Shown piece after piece: positions 7,344 through 16,114 of a DNA stretch of 64,000 nucleotides (position 1 is the first letter of the stretch; each line of letters opens with the position of its first letter). Made by a program: the position numbers and the translations under genes. The DNA is from Streptomyces spinoverrucosus (GTDB lineage Bacteria > Actinomycetota > Actinomycetes > Streptomycetales > Streptomycetaceae). The stretch covers positions 7,335,501-7,399,500 of the forward strand of contig NZ_JADPZX010000001.1 in the NCBI RefSeq assembly GCF_015712165.1. The letters are read 5' to 3'. Below the pieces are notes generated by a model. The model was given only the letters and a program-made list of their open reading frames with translations, had not been told where the DNA came from and did no database searches.

Positions 7344-8702
7344 GTGGCAGACCGCACAGCCCCGCTCGGCGTCGAGGAGCTGCACGCCCTCGTCGCGGGC
7401 GGTGAGATCGACACCGTCGTCCTGGCCTTCCCGGACATGCAGGGGCGGTTGCAGGGCAAGCGGTTCGCCGCGCGTTTCTTCCTCGACGAGGTGCTGGAGC
7501 ACGGCACGGAGGGCTGCAACTACCTCCTCGCCGTCGACACCGAGATGAACACCGTCGACGGCTATGAGATGTCCTCCTGGGACCGCGGCTACGGCGACTT
7601 CGCCATGCACCCCGACCTGAGCACCCTGCGCCGCGTCCCGTGGAACGAGGCCACCGCCATGGTCGTCGCCGACCTCGCCTGGGCCGACGGCTCCCCGGTC
7701 GTGGCCGCGCCCCGGCAGATCCTGCGCCGCCAGCTTCAGCGCCTCGCCGAGCTCGGCCTCACCGCGCAGGTCGGCACCGAGCTGGAGTTCATCGTCTTCA
7801 AGGACACCTACGAGCAGGCCTGGGACGCCGGCTATCGGGGCCTCACCCCCGCCAACCAGTACAACATCGACTACTCCGTCCTCGGCACCGGCCGCATCGA
7901 GCCCCTGCTGCGCCGCATCCGCAACGAGATGGCCGGCGCCGGCATGACCGTCGAGTCCGCCAAGGGCGAGTGCAACCCCGGCCAGCACGAGATCGCCTTC
8001 CGCTACGACGAGGCCCTGGTCACCTGCGACCAGCACGCGATCTACAAGACCGGCGCCAAGGAGATCGCCGCCCAGGAGGGCATGTCGGTCACCTTCATGG
8101 CCAAGTACAACGAGCGCGAGGGCAACTCCTGCCACATCCATCTGTCGCTGGCCGACGACAAGGGCCACAGCGTGATGCCCGGCGACGACGGCATGTCCGA
8201 GGTCATGCGGCACTTCCTCGCCGGGCAGCTCGCCGCGCTGCGGGACTTCTCGCTGCTCTACGCGCCGCACATCAACTCGTACAAGCGGTTCCAGCCGGGA
8301 TCCTTCGCGCCGACCGCCGTCGCCTGGGGCCACGACAACCGCACGTGTGCGCTGCGGGTCGTCGGGCACGGACGGTCGTTGCGCTTCGAGAACCGGCTGC
8401 CCGGCGGTGACGTCAACCCGCACCTCGCGGTGGCGGGCATGGTGGCGGCGGGCCTGTACGGGATCGAGCAGAAGCTGGAGCTGCCCGAGCAGTGCCCCGG
8501 GAACGCGTACACCGGTGAGTACGCGCACGTGCCCACCACGCTCCGCGAGGCCGCCGAGCTCTGGGAGAACAGCCCGATCGCCAAGGCCGCCTTCGGTGAC
8601 GAGGTCGTCGCCCACTACCGCAACATGGCGCGCGTCGAGCTGGAGGCGTTCGACGCCGCGGTGACCGACTGGGAGCTGCGCCGCTCCTTCGAACGTATGT
8701 GA
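7344..8702 (+). CDS. glnA4: Glutamine synthetase-like gamma-glutamyl-amine ligase GlnA4
   Basis: 452 residues of the glutamine synthetase fold. The beta-grasp domain is followed by the catalytic barrel with GTELEFIVF, KGECNPGQHEIAFRY, HIHLSL and RFENRLPGGDVNP, which supply metal, glutamate and ATP ligands. It resembles S. coelicolor GlnA4 (SCO1613), reported to make gamma-glutamylethanolamide rather than glutamine. The neighbours (aldehyde dehydrogenase, SDR, gamma-glutamyl hydrolase) support a catabolic role with an amine acceptor. GTG 7344 follows AAGGAGG at a good distance; the frame is open further upstream but without a ribosome binding site. Its stop overlaps the next start by 4 bp. Orthology is by recall, not alignment. 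Confidence 0.88.
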   Translation: MADRTAPLGVEELHALVAGGEIDTVVLAFPDMQGRLQGKRFAARFFLDEVLEHGTEGCNYLLAVDTEMNTVDGYEMSSWDRGYGDFAMHPDLSTLRRVPWNEATAMVVADLAWADGSPVVAAPRQILRRQLQRLAELGLTAQVGTELEFIVFKDTYEQAWDAGYRGLTPANQYNIDYSVLGTGRIEPLLRRIRNEMAGAGMTVESAKGECNPGQHEIAFRYDEALVTCDQHAIYKTGAKEIAAQEGMSVTFMAKYNEREGNSCHIHLSLADDKGHSVMPGDDGMSEVMRHFLAGQLAALRDFSLLYAPHINSYKRFQPGSFAPTAVAWGHDNRTCALRVVGHGRSLRFENRLPGGDVNPHLAVAGMVAAGLYGIEQKLELPEQCPGNAYTGEYAHVPTTLREAAELWENSPIAKAAFGDEVVAHYRNMARVELEAFDAAVTDWELRRSFERM

Positions 8703-10096
8703 GGCCCCTCTTGTCCGACCAGCTCCAGGTACTGAATCCGGCGACCGAGGAGGTCCTCGCCACGATCCCGGCGGCGACCGAGGCCGACGTCCACGCGGCG
8801 GTCGTACGGGCCACTCGCGCGCAGGCCGGCTGGGCCGCCCTCGCCCCCGCCGACCGCGCCCGGCTGCTGCGCCGGTTCGCGGTCACCGTCGACGAACACC
8901 GCGAAGAACTCGCCCAGTTGGAGGTCCGTGAGGCCGGGCACACGGTCGGCAACGCCCGCTGGGAGGCGGGCAACGTCCGCGATCTGCTCGACTACGCGGC
9001 CGGGGGAGTGGAGCGGCTGACCGGCCGCCAGATCCCGGTCCCCGGCGGCCTCGACGTCACGATCCTGGAGCCGCTCGGCGTCGTCGGCGTCATCGCGCCC
9101 TGGAACTTCCCGATGCCGATCGCGGCGTGGGGCACGGCTCCGGCGCTCGCGGCGGGCAACGCGGTGCTCCTCAAGCCCGCCGAGACGACTCCGCTGACCG
9201 CCGTGCGGCTGGCCGAACTCGCCCTGGAGGCGGGTATGCCCGAGGGGCTGTTCCAAGTGCTGCCCGGCCGTGGCCCGGTCGCGGGCAACGCGCTGGTCGA
9301 GCATCCGGGCGTGGCGAAGATCGTCTTCACTGGGTCAACGGCCGTGGGCAAACGGGTGTTGGTGAAGGGTTCGGATCTCCTCAAGCGCGTCACCCTCGAA
9401 CTCGGCGGCAAGAGCCCCAACATCGTCTTCGCCGACGCCGACCTCGAAGCCGCCGCGGCCGCCGCCCCCATGTCCTTCCTCGACAACTCCGGCCAGGACT
9501 GCTGCGCCCGCACCCGCATCCTCGTCCAGCGCAGCGCGTACGACCGCTTCCTCGACCTCCTCGCCCCCGCCGTCGAGGCGGTCGCGGTCGGCGACCCGGC
9601 CGACGCGACCACGGACATGGGGCCGCTGATCTCCAGGTCCCAGCTGGACCGCGTGCGCTCGTACGTCGACCCGGACGCGCCCGGCATCCGCGGCAAGGCC
9701 CCCGAGGGCCCCGGCTTCTGGTTCCCGCCCACCGTCCTCACCGGCGTCAGCCCGGTGGCGCGCGTGGCCGTCGAGGAGGTCTTCGGCCCCGTCGCCGTCG
9801 TCCTGCCCTTCGACGACGAGGCCGACGCGATCCGCCTCGCCAACGCCACCGACTACGGTCTCTCCGGCTCCATCTGGACCCGGGACGTCGGCCGCGCCCT
9901 GCGCGTCTCGCAGGCGGTCCGGGCGGGCAACCTGTCCGTCAACTCCCACTCCAGCGTGCGCTACTGGACCCCGTTCGGCGGCTTCAAGCAGTCCGGTATC
10001 GGCCGTGAACTGGGCCCGGACGCGCTCGCCGCGTTCACCGAGACCAAGAACGTCTTCATCAGCAGCGAATCCCGTACGGAAGGCCTCGCACAGTGA
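8699..10096 (+). CDS. NAD(P)-dependent aldehyde dehydrogenase
   Basis: 465 residues, a full-length ALDH-superfamily enzyme. Visible motifs are GVVGVIAPWNFPMPI (substrate/cofactor channel), FTGSTAVGK (Rossmann glycine motif), LELGGKSPNIVF (general base Glu) and NSGQDCCARTR, where Cys268 or Cys269 is the nucleophile. The GTG start at 8699 overlaps the glnA4 stop by 4 bp and its own stop overlaps the SDR start by 4 bp, so the three genes are translationally coupled. It probably oxidises the aldehyde formed from a gamma-glutamyl amino alcohol to the acid. Substrate is inferred from context. Confidence 0.93.
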   Translation: MRPLLSDQLQVLNPATEEVLATIPAATEADVHAAVVRATRAQAGWAALAPADRARLLRRFAVTVDEHREELAQLEVREAGHTVGNARWEAGNVRDLLDYAAGGVERLTGRQIPVPGGLDVTILEPLGVVGVIAPWNFPMPIAAWGTAPALAAGNAVLLKPAETTPLTAVRLAELALEAGMPEGLFQVLPGRGPVAGNALVEHPGVAKIVFTGSTAVGKRVLVKGSDLLKRVTLELGGKSPNIVFADADLEAAAAAAPMSFLDNSGQDCCARTRILVQRSAYDRFLDLLAPAVEAVAVGDPADATTDMGPLISRSQLDRVRSYVDPDAPGIRGKAPEGPGFWFPPTVLTGVSPVARVAVEEVFGPVAVVLPFDDEADAIRLANATDYGLSGSIWTRDVGRALRVSQAVRAGNLSVNSHSSVRYWTPFGGFKQSGIGRELGPDALAAFTETKNVFISSESRTEGLAQ

Positions 10097-10884
10097 CCTC
10101 TGAGACCACCGACATCGTCTGTCGCCGACTGGTCGGCCGTACCGCCGTCGTCACCGGAGCCGGCAGCGGCATCGGTCTCGCCGCCGCCCGCCGGCTCGCC
10201 TCCGAGGGCGCGCACGTCGTCTGTGGCGACGTCGACGAGGCGCGCGGCAAGGCGGCCGCCGAGGAGGTCGGCGGGATCTTCGTGAACGTCGACGTCACCG
10301 ACCCCGAGCAGGTCGAGGCGCTGTTCCGGACGGCGTACGAGACGTACGGCAGCGTCGACGTCGCCTTCAACAACGCCGGGATCTCCCCGCCCGACGACGA
10401 CTCCATCCTGGAGACCGGCCTGGAGGCCTGGAAGCGCGTCCAGGAGGTCAACCTCACCTCCGTCTACCTGTGCTGCAAGGCCGCGATTCCCTACATGCGC
10501 CGGCAGGGCAAGGGTTCCATCATCAACACCGCGTCCTTCGTGGCCCGGATGGGCGCGGCCACCAGCCAGATCTCCTACACGGCCTCCAAGGGCGGCGTCC
10601 TCGCCATGTCCCGCGAACTGGGCGTGCAGTTCGCCCGCGAGGGCATTCGCGTCAACGCCCTCTGCCCCGGCCCGGTCAACACCCCGCTGCTGCAGGAGCT
10701 GTTCGCCAAGGACCCGGAGCGCGCCGCGCGCCGCCTGGTGCACATCCCGCTCGGCCGGTTCGCCGAGGCCGACGAGATCGCCGCCGCCGTCGCGTTCCTG
10801 GCCAGCGACGACTCCTCCTTCGTCAACGCCACCGACTTCCTGGTGGACGGGGGCATCTCCGGGGCGTACGTCACGCCGCTGTAG
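10093..10884 (+). CDS. Short-chain dehydrogenase/reductase
   Basis: 263 residues of the classical SDR family. TGAGSGIG (residues 21-28) binds NAD(P), NNAG follows strand 4, and the catalytic Tyr162-x3-Lys166 sits in SYTASKGG. CPGPVNTP and the C-terminal LVDGG are typical. It is the third gene of the coupled operon glnA4-ALDH-SDR. In the pathway it could oxidise the hydroxyl group of a gamma-glutamylated amino alcohol to the aldehyde used by the upstream dehydrogenase. The start is GTG, overlapping the previous stop. Confidence 0.93.
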   Translation: MTSETTDIVCRRLVGRTAVVTGAGSGIGLAAARRLASEGAHVVCGDVDEARGKAAAEEVGGIFVNVDVTDPEQVEALFRTAYETYGSVDVAFNNAGISPPDDDSILETGLEAWKRVQEVNLTSVYLCCKAAIPYMRRQGKGSIINTASFVARMGAATSQISYTASKGGVLAMSRELGVQFAREGIRVNALCPGPVNTPLLQELFAKDPERAARRLVHIPLGRFAEADEIAAAVAFLASDDSSFVNATDFLVDGGISGAYVTPL

Positions 10885-10893
10885 AAGTCGGCC

Positions 10894-10905
10894 TACAGTG
10901 CGGGG
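10894..10905 (+). promoter_or_regulatory. -10 element for a leaderless DUF2510 mRNA
   Basis: TACAGT at 10894-10899 is followed by six bases and then GTG 10906. The -10-to-start spacing places +1 at the start codon. The -35 is weak. Confidence 0.5.
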
Positions 10906-11808
10906 GTGAGCATGACACCCCCGCCCGGCTGGTACCGCGATCCGTCGGCCCCGCACGCCGACCGCTGGTGGGACGGCACGGCCTGGACAGAGCACCGGCG
11001 CCCGCCCGGGCCCCCAGGCCCGCCGACCCCGGCCGGCGGCCGTGCCGCGTCGTCCCCCCGCGCGAGGACCGTGGCCCTCACCGCCGCCGGGGCGCTCCTG
11101 GTGGCCGCGCTCGTCACGGGCGCGGTCGTCCTCGGCGCCGGCGACGACAACGGCGGCGGCGCGCAGGCGAACACCGCCCCGCCGAACACCACGACCACAG
11201 CACCGCCCACCACCTCCCCGGAACCCTCGCCCGACGACCCGACGGTCGTCGTCGACGAACTCAACGGCATCACCCTGCCGTTGCTGGACGGCTGGGTCCG
11301 GCCGGAGAACATCAGCGTGGACAACGTCATGATGACCACCAACGGGACGTACGACTGCCCGGGCGACGGCGGAATCTGCCGGCACGGCCTGGTCATCTCC
11401 CGCACGGCCGACGACGCCGACGAGACGTCCCCCGAGGTGCTGGCCAAGGCCGACATCGCGGACGCGGCCGACGAGGCCTACGACCGTGACCTCGTCGGCC
11501 GGCGCCCCTACGGCGGCATCGAGTCGCACCAGGTCGTCAAGTCCGGGCCGGTCGCGGTGGCGGGCCGCGCCGGGTACTTCGTGCGCTGGCGGGTCACCAC
11601 CGCCGAGGGGCCCGGCGGTTACGTGCAGTCCCTCGCCTTCCAGTCCAGCGTGGGCACGGAGGCACCGGTCATCGTGCGGTATGTGTTCGACGCCGGTCCG
11701 GACGGTCCGCCGCTGGCCGACATGGACCGGATCACCGAGGGCATCCGGCCGGTCGGCGACGCGGACACCGGCGGCGGGGTGGGCGCCGGCATCAGCCCGA
11801 CCGGCTGA
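10906..11808 (+). CDS. DUF2510 membrane-anchored extracytoplasmic protein
   Basis: 300 residues. It starts with the DUF2510 motif (PPGWYRDPSAPHADRWWDGT, residues 5-24), normally on the cytoplasmic side of actinobacterial membrane proteins. A single transmembrane helix follows (about 53-75, VALTAAGALLVAALVTGAVV), then a Thr/Pro linker and an exported domain of about 200 residues with two Cys in YDCPGDGGICRHG that may form a disulfide. Function is unknown. GTG 10906 fits a leaderless start; ATG 10912 is the alternative. It lies just 21 bp after the SDR gene but appears to have its own promoter. Confidence 0.8.
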   Translation: MSMTPPPGWYRDPSAPHADRWWDGTAWTEHRRPPGPPGPPTPAGGRAASSPRARTVALTAAGALLVAALVTGAVVLGAGDDNGGGAQANTAPPNTTTTAPPTTSPEPSPDDPTVVVDELNGITLPLLDGWVRPENISVDNVMMTTNGTYDCPGDGGICRHGLVISRTADDADETSPEVLAKADIADAADEAYDRDLVGRRPYGGIESHQVVKSGPVAVAGRAGYFVRWRVTTAEGPGGYVQSLAFQSSVGTEAPVIVRYVFDAGPDGPPLADMDRITEGIRPVGDADTGGGVGAGISPTG

Positions 11809-11819
11809 CCCGTCACCCG

Positions 11820-13022
11820 TCAGAGGAACGTGCGGCCCTCCCCGCGATACGTCGGCACGGTCGCCGTCACCCGGTCGCCCTCGACCAGATGCAGCGCGTC
11901 GAACCGCTCGCACAGCTCACCGGCCTTGGCGTGCCGGAACCACACCTTGTCGCCGATCAGCAGGTCGTCGGCCGGCGAGCCCAGCAGCGGCGTCTGCACC
12001 TCACCGGCGCCCTCCTGGGGGTCGTACCGCAACCCCTCCGGCAGATACGGCACCGGCAGCCGGTCCGTCCCGGCCGCGCCGGACGCCGGATAGCCACCGC
12101 CGAGGACGGTCACCACGCCGACGCCGGGCCTGCGCACCACCGGCTGGGCGAACAGCGCCGCCGGACGGCCGCTGAACGACGTGTAGTTGTCGAACAGCCG
12201 TGGCACGTACAGCCCCGACCCGGCGCCGATCTCCGTGACCGCGTCCTCGGCGGCGGTGTGCTGCACACTGCCCGTACCGCCGCCGTTGACGAACTGAAGC
12301 CCCGGCACCACGGCCCGCACCGCGCGCACCACCGCCGCACGCCGCTCCGCCAGCTCCCGCCGGGCCGCCGCCTGCATCAGCCGCACCGCCCGCGAGCGCA
12401 CCGGCCGTCCCGAGATCGCGTCCCCGACACCGGCGATGTGCCCCTCGTACGCCATGATCCCCACGACCTCGAACCCCGGCCGCCGGACCACCGCCCGGGC
12501 CAGGTCGGCGACGTCGGCGGGGGAGTGCAGCGGCGAGCGGCGGGCCCCGACCCGCACCCGACCGCCGAACAGCTGCAGGGAGGTGTCCAACTCCAGGCAC
12601 ACCCGCACGACTTCGCGACCGCCGTCCCGCGCCTCGTCGATGAGGGCCGGCTGGGCGGGGTCGTCGACCATCACCGTGACCGCGGCGGCGAGCTTGGGGT
12701 CGGAGGTGAGTTCGGCGAAGCCGGCGCGGTCGGCCGACGGATAGGCGAGGAGGACGTCCTCGAAACCGGAGCGGGCCAGCCACAGCGACTCGGCGAGCGT
12801 GAACGACATGATCCCCGCGAAGCCGTCCCTGGCCAGGACGCGTTCGAGCAGGGCACGGCAGCGTACGGACTTGCTGGCGACGCGGATCGGCTTCCCGCCC
12901 GCGCGGCGGACCAGGTCGTCCGCGTTGGCGTCGAAGGCGTCCAGGTCCACGATCGCGACGGGGGCGTCAAGATGGGCGGTGGCCCGGTCGTAACGGGCCC
13001 GGTCGGCGGCGCGCGCAGTCAT
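11820..13022 (-). CDS. PLP-dependent D-amino-acid deaminase/aldolase-like enzyme (alanine racemase N-terminal fold)
   Basis: 400 residues. The N-terminal barrel carries the PLP lysine in VASKSVRC (about residue 45), followed by GIMSFTLAESLWLARSGFED, typical of D-threonine aldolase and D-serine dehydratase relatives. VNGGGTGSV and EIGAGSGLY line the phosphate pocket. The C-terminal beta domain contains the GDKVWFRHAKAGELCERF region, where metal ligands (His, Cys) are expected. It is probably cytoplasmic; substrate is unknown. ATG 13022 is preceded by GGCAGG; the upstream extension in frame is low-complexity and unlikely to be coding. Confidence 0.85.
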   Translation of the reverse strand: MTARAADRARYDRATAHLDAPVAIVDLDAFDANADDLVRRAGGKPIRVASKSVRCRALLERVLARDGFAGIMSFTLAESLWLARSGFEDVLLAYPSADRAGFAELTSDPKLAAAVTVMVDDPAQPALIDEARDGGREVVRVCLELDTSLQLFGGRVRVGARRSPLHSPADVADLARAVVRRPGFEVVGIMAYEGHIAGVGDAISGRPVRSRAVRLMQAAARRELAERRAAVVRAVRAVVPGLQFVNGGGTGSVQHTAAEDAVTEIGAGSGLYVPRLFDNYTSFSGRPAALFAQPVVRRPGVGVVTVLGGGYPASGAAGTDRLPVPYLPEGLRYDPQEGAGEVQTPLLGSPADDLLIGDKVWFRHAKAGELCERFDALHLVEGDRVTATVPTYRGEGRTFL

Positions 13023-13202
13023 GAACGAAGCCTGCCAGACAGGATTACCGCAGGGTAGGGGGATGTTCCGGGCAGATGCCCCGCGCTCGTGGACTGGTTC
13101 CCGCATCGGCGGGGGCAACCCGTAGAGTGACGCGCACGCACGGAGGAACGACGGCGCCCGCGTACGAGGAGACGGGCACGGGCGCGAGGAAACGGGGGGT
13201 GC

Positions 13203-14945
13203 ATGAGCACGGAAGCGCAACACGCCCCGATCCCTCCCCGTCCAGCGCAGCCGCCGAAGCCCACGAAGGGGCACGGCGACAGCGACCGGCCCTCACAGGT
13301 CACCCCACCCCCGCCCCCCGCCTCAGCGCGCTTCCCGGACACCCCACCACCTCCGGCCCACCGCCCAACACCGCCCACACGCCCCGCGACGCCCCAGGAG
13401 ACGCCCGCCCATCGCGTCGTACCCCCGCGTCCGACGCCACCGGCACGCCCCGCGACGGCTCAGGAGACGTCCGCGCAGCGCGTCGTACCTCCGCGTCCGA
13501 GCCACCCCGCCCCGCCGGCGCGTCCTGCGGCGGCGCCCGCGGAGAACCGCGCCCAGGGCGCGGTACCCCCGCGTCCGATGCCGTCGGCACGCCCTGCGAC
13601 GGCTCAGGAGACGTCCGCGCAGCGCGTCGTACCTCCGCGTCCGGGCCACCCCGCCCCGCCTGCGCGTCCTGCGGCGGCGCCCGCGGAGAACCGCGCCCAG
13701 GGCGCGGTACCCCCGCGTCCGACGCCGTCGGCACGCCCTGCGACGGCTCAGGAGACGCCCGCCCACCGCGCGGTACCCCCGCGTCCGACGCCGTCGGCAC
13801 GCCCTGCCACGGCTCAGGAGACGCCCGCCCACCGCGCGGTACCCCCGCGTCCGACGCCGTCGGCACGCCCTGCCACGGCTCAGGAGACGCCCGCCCAGCG
13901 CGCCGTACCCCCGCGTCCGAGTCACCGCCCCGCCCCAGTGCCGCGTCCCGCTGCCGCGCCCGCCGAGAACCCGGCGGAGACCACCCGGCGCCTGCGCCCC
14001 GTCGCGGCGGAGACCCGGCGTGCTCCCACGTCCGCCTCGCTGGAGTCCCCCACCCCCGTGACCCCGAACCCGGCCCACTCCTGGAGCGCCCCGTACACCT
14101 CCGGTGGGACGTTCGGCTCGGGGCGGCCCGTGGTCAGCTTCGGTGAGCCCGAGGCGTTCGACGACGACGCGCGGGTCGGCCTGTCCGGCGCGCTGGTCCG
14201 GCGGCGCACCCTCGCGGCGGCCGTCTGTCTCGTCCTGGGGATCGGGCTCATCGGCGGTGCCGTGACCGGGAGTTGGCTGGTCGGCGGATCCGGGGAGGCC
14301 GGTGAGCGCGGGACCTTCGCGGCCGCCGGAAGTCTGTGGCACAGCGTGCCGGTCGACCAGCTGTTCCCGCCCACCGTGCAGGGCCGTGGCGCGGGTCCCG
14401 GCGACGCCGACCGGACCTGGACGCGTATCGCCGTCGCCCCGGACAGCGGCTGCGCCGACGCCTTCGACCCGCTGCTGCGCAAGGTGCTCACCCCGGTCGG
14501 CTGCCAGCGCCTGCTGCGCGCCACCTACACCGACGCCACCCAGAGCTACGTCACCACCGTCGGCTTGCTCTTCACCAAGGCCGACGCCACCGCTATGCGC
14601 TCGCTGGACGCCCGTTTCGAGAAGGAGCGCCTGGGCCGGCGTACCGACCTGATGCCCCGCCCGTACGCCGCGAAGGACACCGTCGCCGCGGGCTTCGGGG
14701 ACGAGCAGCGCGCCTCCTGGACGGTCTCCGTGCTCACCGACGCCCCGGTCGTCGTGTACGCCGTCTCCGGCTGGGCCGACGGCCGCACCGTCGACGAGCC
14801 GCAGCCCGCCGCCGAGGCGATGCGCTCGGGTGCCACCACCGCCGTCGCCCAGGCGGGCCTCGGCCACGAGGCCAAGGGCCTCGCCGACCGCGTGGAGCGC
14901 GGCTTGCGCAAGTCCGTCACGTCGTCCTCGGAACAGCCCTCATGA
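13203..14945 (+). CDS. Proline-rich repeat single-pass membrane protein, coupled to a mycosin-like protease
   Basis: 580 residues. Residues 10-270 are a low-complexity cytoplasmic-side segment of Pro/Ala/Arg repeats. There are two 48-residue units (RPATAQETSAQRVVPPRP then APPARPAAAPAENRAQ) and then 22-residue units (RPTPSARPATAQETPAHRAV). A transmembrane helix follows at about 338-362 (LAAAVCLVLGIGLIGGAVTG), then an exported domain of about 210 residues with Cys pairs (DSGCADAF, PVGCQRLL). ATG 13203 is preceded by a G-rich site. The stop overlaps the protease start (ATGA), so the two are made together. I do not recognise the exported domain; a scaffold or substrate for the protease is a guess. 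Confidence 0.82.
   Translation: MSTEAQHAPIPPRPAQPPKPTKGHGDSDRPSQVTPPPPPASARFPDTPPPPAHRPTPPTRPATPQETPAHRVVPPRPTPPARPATAQETSAQRVVPPRPSHPAPPARPAAAPAENRAQGAVPPRPMPSARPATAQETSAQRVVPPRPGHPAPPARPAAAPAENRAQGAVPPRPTPSARPATAQETPAHRAVPPRPTPSARPATAQETPAHRAVPPRPTPSARPATAQETPAQRAVPPRPSHRPAPVPRPAAAPAENPAETTRRLRPVAAETRRAPTSASLESPTPVTPNPAHSWSAPYTSGGTFGSGRPVVSFGEPEAFDDDARVGLSGALVRRRTLAAAVCLVLGIGLIGGAVTGSWLVGGSGEAGERGTFAAAGSLWHSVPVDQLFPPTVQGRGAGPGDADRTWTRIAVAPDSGCADAFDPLLRKVLTPVGCQRLLRATYTDATQSYVTTVGLLFTKADATAMRSLDARFEKERLGRRTDLMPRPYAAKDTVAAGFGDEQRASWTVSVLTDAPVVVYAVSGWADGRTVDEPQPAAEAMRSGATTAVAQAGLGHEAKGLADRVERGLRKSVTSSSEQPS
13456..13935 (+). repeat. Compound coding tandem repeat, 144 bp and 66 bp units
   Basis: The motif CGGCTCAGGAGACG recurs at 13456, 13600, 13744, 13810 and 13876. 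The spacings of 144, 144, 66 and 66 bp show two long units followed by short units. All spacings are multiples of three, so the reading frame is kept. Copy-number variation between strains is likely. Confidence 0.85.
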
Positions 14946-16114
14946 AACCCACGACCCGCAGAGCGGGACTGCTCGGCGTCCTGCTCGCCGCCTCCGTCGC
15001 CCTGGTCCCGCCCACCGCCGCGCACGCCGACGGCATCCGGGCCAAGCAGTGGTCGCTCCAGGCCATGCACACCGAGGAGGTCTGGCAGACCACCAAGGGC
15101 GCGGGCATCACCGTCGCCGTCCTGGACACCGGCGTGGACGACGAGCATCCCGACCTGGCCGGCAACGTCCTGCCCACCAAGGACATGGTCGGCTTCGGCG
15201 CCGGACGCGGAGACCGGGCGTGGGCCCGGCACGGCACCGCCATGGCCGGCATCATCGCCGGTCACGGCCACGGCGCCGGCAACGCCGACGGCGTCATGGG
15301 CATCGCCCCCGAGGCGAAGATCCTCCCCGTCCGCGTCATCCTCGAGGACGGCGACCCCGCCCGCGGCAAGGCCCGCAAGACCCGCGGCAACGCCCTGGCC
15401 GACGGCATCCGCTGGGCCGCCGACCAGGGCGCCGACGTCATCAACCTCTCTCTCGGCGACGACTCCGCCTCCGCGCACCCCGAGCCCGCCGAGGACGAGG
15501 CCGTGCAGTACGCCCTGAGGAAGGGCTCCGTCGTCGTCGCCTCGGCCGGCAACGGCGGCGAGAAGGGCGACCACATCTCCTACCCGGCCGCCTACCCGGG
15601 CGTCATCGCCGCGACCGCCGTCGACAAGTTCGGCACCCGCGCCTCCTTCTCCACCCGCCGCTGGTACGCCACGGTCAGCGCCCCCGGCGTCGACGTCGTC
15701 ATCGCCGACCCCGACCGCAAGTACTACGAGGGCTGGGGCACCAGCGCGGCGGCCGCCTTCGTCTCCGGCGCCGTCGCCCTCGTCAAGGCCGCCCACCCCG
15801 GCCTGACCCCGGCCCAGATCAAACGGCTCCTGGAGGACACCGCCCGCGACGCCCCGGCCGACGGCCGCGACGACTCCCGCGGCTTCGGCTTCGTCGACCC
15901 GGCGGCCGCCATCGAGGAGGCCGGGCGCCTGAAGCCCGAGGGCCTGCGCTCGGCGTCGTACGGCGAGAAGTACTTCGGCCCCGGCCCCGACGCCGCCGGC
16001 TCCGACGACGACACCGCGAGCTGGGCGGCCCCCCTCGCCGGCAGCGTGGGCGGCGTACTGCTCGTGGCGGCGGTGGTGCTGTGGCGGGCACGCCGGGAGT
16101 ACGACCGCTTCTAG
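14942..16114 (+). CDS. Mycosin-like subtilisin serine protease (type VII secretion-associated S8 family)
   Basis: 390 residues: signal peptide (residues 1-30, ending AAHADG), S8 catalytic domain and a C-terminal transmembrane anchor (about 360-382) with a short basic tail. The triad is Asp62 (VAVLDTGVDD), His97 (ARHGTAMAGIIAG) and Ser268 (GTSAAAAF); SAGNGG supplies the oxyanion Asn. This layout matches MycP of ESX/type VII secretion loci, but no EccB/C/D/E or WXG100 genes are nearby. The start overlaps the stop of the proline-repeat protein. The stop codon TAG lies inside the CTAG that borders the palindromic element at 16111-16288. Confidence 0.9.
   Translation: MKPTTRRAGLLGVLLAASVALVPPTAAHADGIRAKQWSLQAMHTEEVWQTTKGAGITVAVLDTGVDDEHPDLAGNVLPTKDMVGFGAGRGDRAWARHGTAMAGIIAGHGHGAGNADGVMGIAPEAKILPVRVILEDGDPARGKARKTRGNALADGIRWAADQGADVINLSLGDDSASAHPEPAEDEAVQYALRKGSVVVASAGNGGEKGDHISYPAAYPGVIAATAVDKFGTRASFSTRRWYATVSAPGVDVVIADPDRKYYEGWGTSAAAAFVSGAVALVKAAHPGLTPAQIKRLLEDTARDAPADGRDDSRGFGFVDPAAAIEEAGRLKPEGLRSASYGEKYFGPGPDAAGSDDDTASWAAPLAGSVGGVLLVAAVVLWRARREYDRF

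Noticed and set aside
7227..8615. 462-codon minus-strand frame opposite glnA4
   Set aside because: Antisense to a gene with all glutamine synthetase motifs; the product is a Val/Gly/Asp-rich shadow.
9961..11913. 650-codon minus-strand frame across the SDR and DUF2510 genes
   Set aside because: It spans two well-supported plus-strand genes and an intergenic gap, with no recognisable domain.
13323..14867. Open frames on both strands through the proline repeats, and a possible CRISPR-like periodicity
   Set aside because: The periodicity is coding (multiples of three, conserved protein units) and there are no short palindromic repeats with unique spacers.
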